Positions 63,500 through 64,000 of a stretch of 64,000 nucleotides of DNA are shown piece by piece; within the stretch, counting starts at the first letter, position 1, and the number at the start of each line of letters is the position of its first letter. The DNA is from Pollenia angustigena (lineage: Eukaryota > Arthropoda > Insecta > Diptera > Polleniidae). Where the stretch lies: the NCBI GenBank assembly GCA_930367215.1, contig OV884058.1, positions 109,081,802 to 109,145,801 of the forward strand, written 5' to 3'. The notes beneath the pieces were generated by a model that saw nothing but the letters and a program-made list of their open reading frames with translations, ran no database searches and had not been told where the DNA came from. The translations under genes were made by a program, and so were the position numbers.

Positions 63500-64000
63500 T
63501 TATAACTCATACAAATTTCCGACATTTTGATATATAAGTCATATCCATAGGACATATGGCAGCCCTTAAATTTAGGTTTTTATAAAATTTTTAATTTTTT
63601 TTGTACGGGAGGTACCACGCCCACTTCTCCAATCCCGCCCACATTTTGTAGGATGGTGTGTATTGGCAACCTAAATGTGTGTACCTAATTTGGAAACTTT
63701 GACTCTTGCCGTTCTCAAGATATACAGAAATAAAAAAAATACAACAACAAGGGATTTTTGGAAAAATTTTGAGGTAGTCGTGGTTTTTTGCTCATATCTA
63801 CGTAATTTTTGGACCGATCTGGCTGAATTTCAATAGCAAGAAATGGTGGACTGTATGTAACATAAATGTAAAACAACCTAGCCGCTATCATGTCTGGATT
63901 ATCCGGAAAACACATATCAAACGTAAGACGGACAGACGGACATCGTTAAATCAACTTCTCTTCTCATATGGACCCAGAATATATGTACTTTATGGGGTCT
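63500..64000. mobile_element. Helentron-like element, partial, runs off the window
   Basis: Contains CCACGCCCACTTCTCCAATC, TTTTTGGACCGATCTGGCTG, AAGACGGACAGACGGACATC and ATGGACCCAGAATATATGTA just before the right edge. This is the typical right part of these elements. The expected terminal GGGTATAAAA would lie beyond 64000. Upstream at 63280-63470 is a palindrome-rich TCGATATCGA/ATTCGATA stretch of unknown nature. Confidence 0.55.

Larger units (their letters stand above)
50384..64000 (-). other. fng: Probable large 5' intron of fng (partial)
   Basis: Sequence upstream of the first visible fng exon. I looked for the preceding conserved exon in minus orientation and did not recognise it, so the stretch is interpreted as one large intron continuing past the right edge. 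It holds transposon relics listed separately: hAT MITE, LINE end, Helentron-like copies, TTAA element, foldback element and SINE-like repeat. A nested host gene cannot be excluded, but none is evident. Confidence 0.55.

Overview
The window is very AT-rich, intron- and transposon-dominated DNA from an insect, most likely a higher (brachyceran, probably calyptrate) fly. The evidence is one host gene whose protein is almost residue-for-residue the fly Fringe glycosyltransferase, fly-type splice sites, and dipteran transposon families (P-like, DD41D mariner, hAT, DINE-1/Helentron-like elements). Species is an inference; I did not identify it directly.

The only host protein-coding gene I can support is fringe (fng) on the minus strand. 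Four coding exons are visible: 50383-50281, 39608-39470, 38579-38405 and 38311-38076 (stop). All have GT-AG introns and consistent phases and give about 216 C-terminal residues, including the DDD metal/nucleotide-sugar motif. The N-terminal exons (signal anchor, start codon, promoter) were not found between 50384 and 64000 and probably lie beyond the right edge. The right third of the window would then be the large 5' intron of fng, and bases 1 to about 37 kb lie downstream of the gene.

Everything else is a dense, layered deposit of mostly non-autonomous transposons. Left part (1-9 kb): hairpin MITEs, a TA-flanked MITE of palindromic AACCATAATATGGTT-type modules, an 8-bp-TSD MITE with a P-element-like terminus (5186-5531; second copy 14270-14617), and a decayed DD41D mariner (7422-8337) split by another MITE. 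9.1-14.7 kb: a nested stack of two hAT-type elements with perfect 8-bp target duplications, a direct/inverted composite repeat, a foldback-like element with 82-bp internal tandem repeats, and further MITEs. 16.6-18.1 kb: a hAT MITE family (also at 33.6 and 50.9 kb). 19.9-21.6 kb: a TIR element carrying a nested element. 23.7-25.5 kb: a head-to-tail dimer of a TTAA-flanked element, one unit of which carries a 3-bp-TSD MITE. 25.7-29 kb: hAT and mariner relics and a MULE-like element. 30.5-33.2 kb: a hAT-like element holding a Helentron-like element that itself holds the composite repeat. 33-38 kb: a tRNA-like SINE, hAT relics and MITEs.

The 10.7-kb fng intron (39609-50280) holds hAT MITEs, a SINE-like repeat, DD41D mariner relics, a hAT element invaded by another transposon, and a Helentron-like element with about seven 153-bp repeats. 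The right part (50.4-64 kb) has more of the same families, a non-LTR retrotransposon 3' end, a large foldback element and further Helentron-like copies.

No rRNA, CRISPR, operon or bacterial-type feature is present. Most open reading frames above 60 codons here are chance frames inside repeats. Transposon family assignments rest on visible termini, target duplications and short protein motifs, not on database searches.
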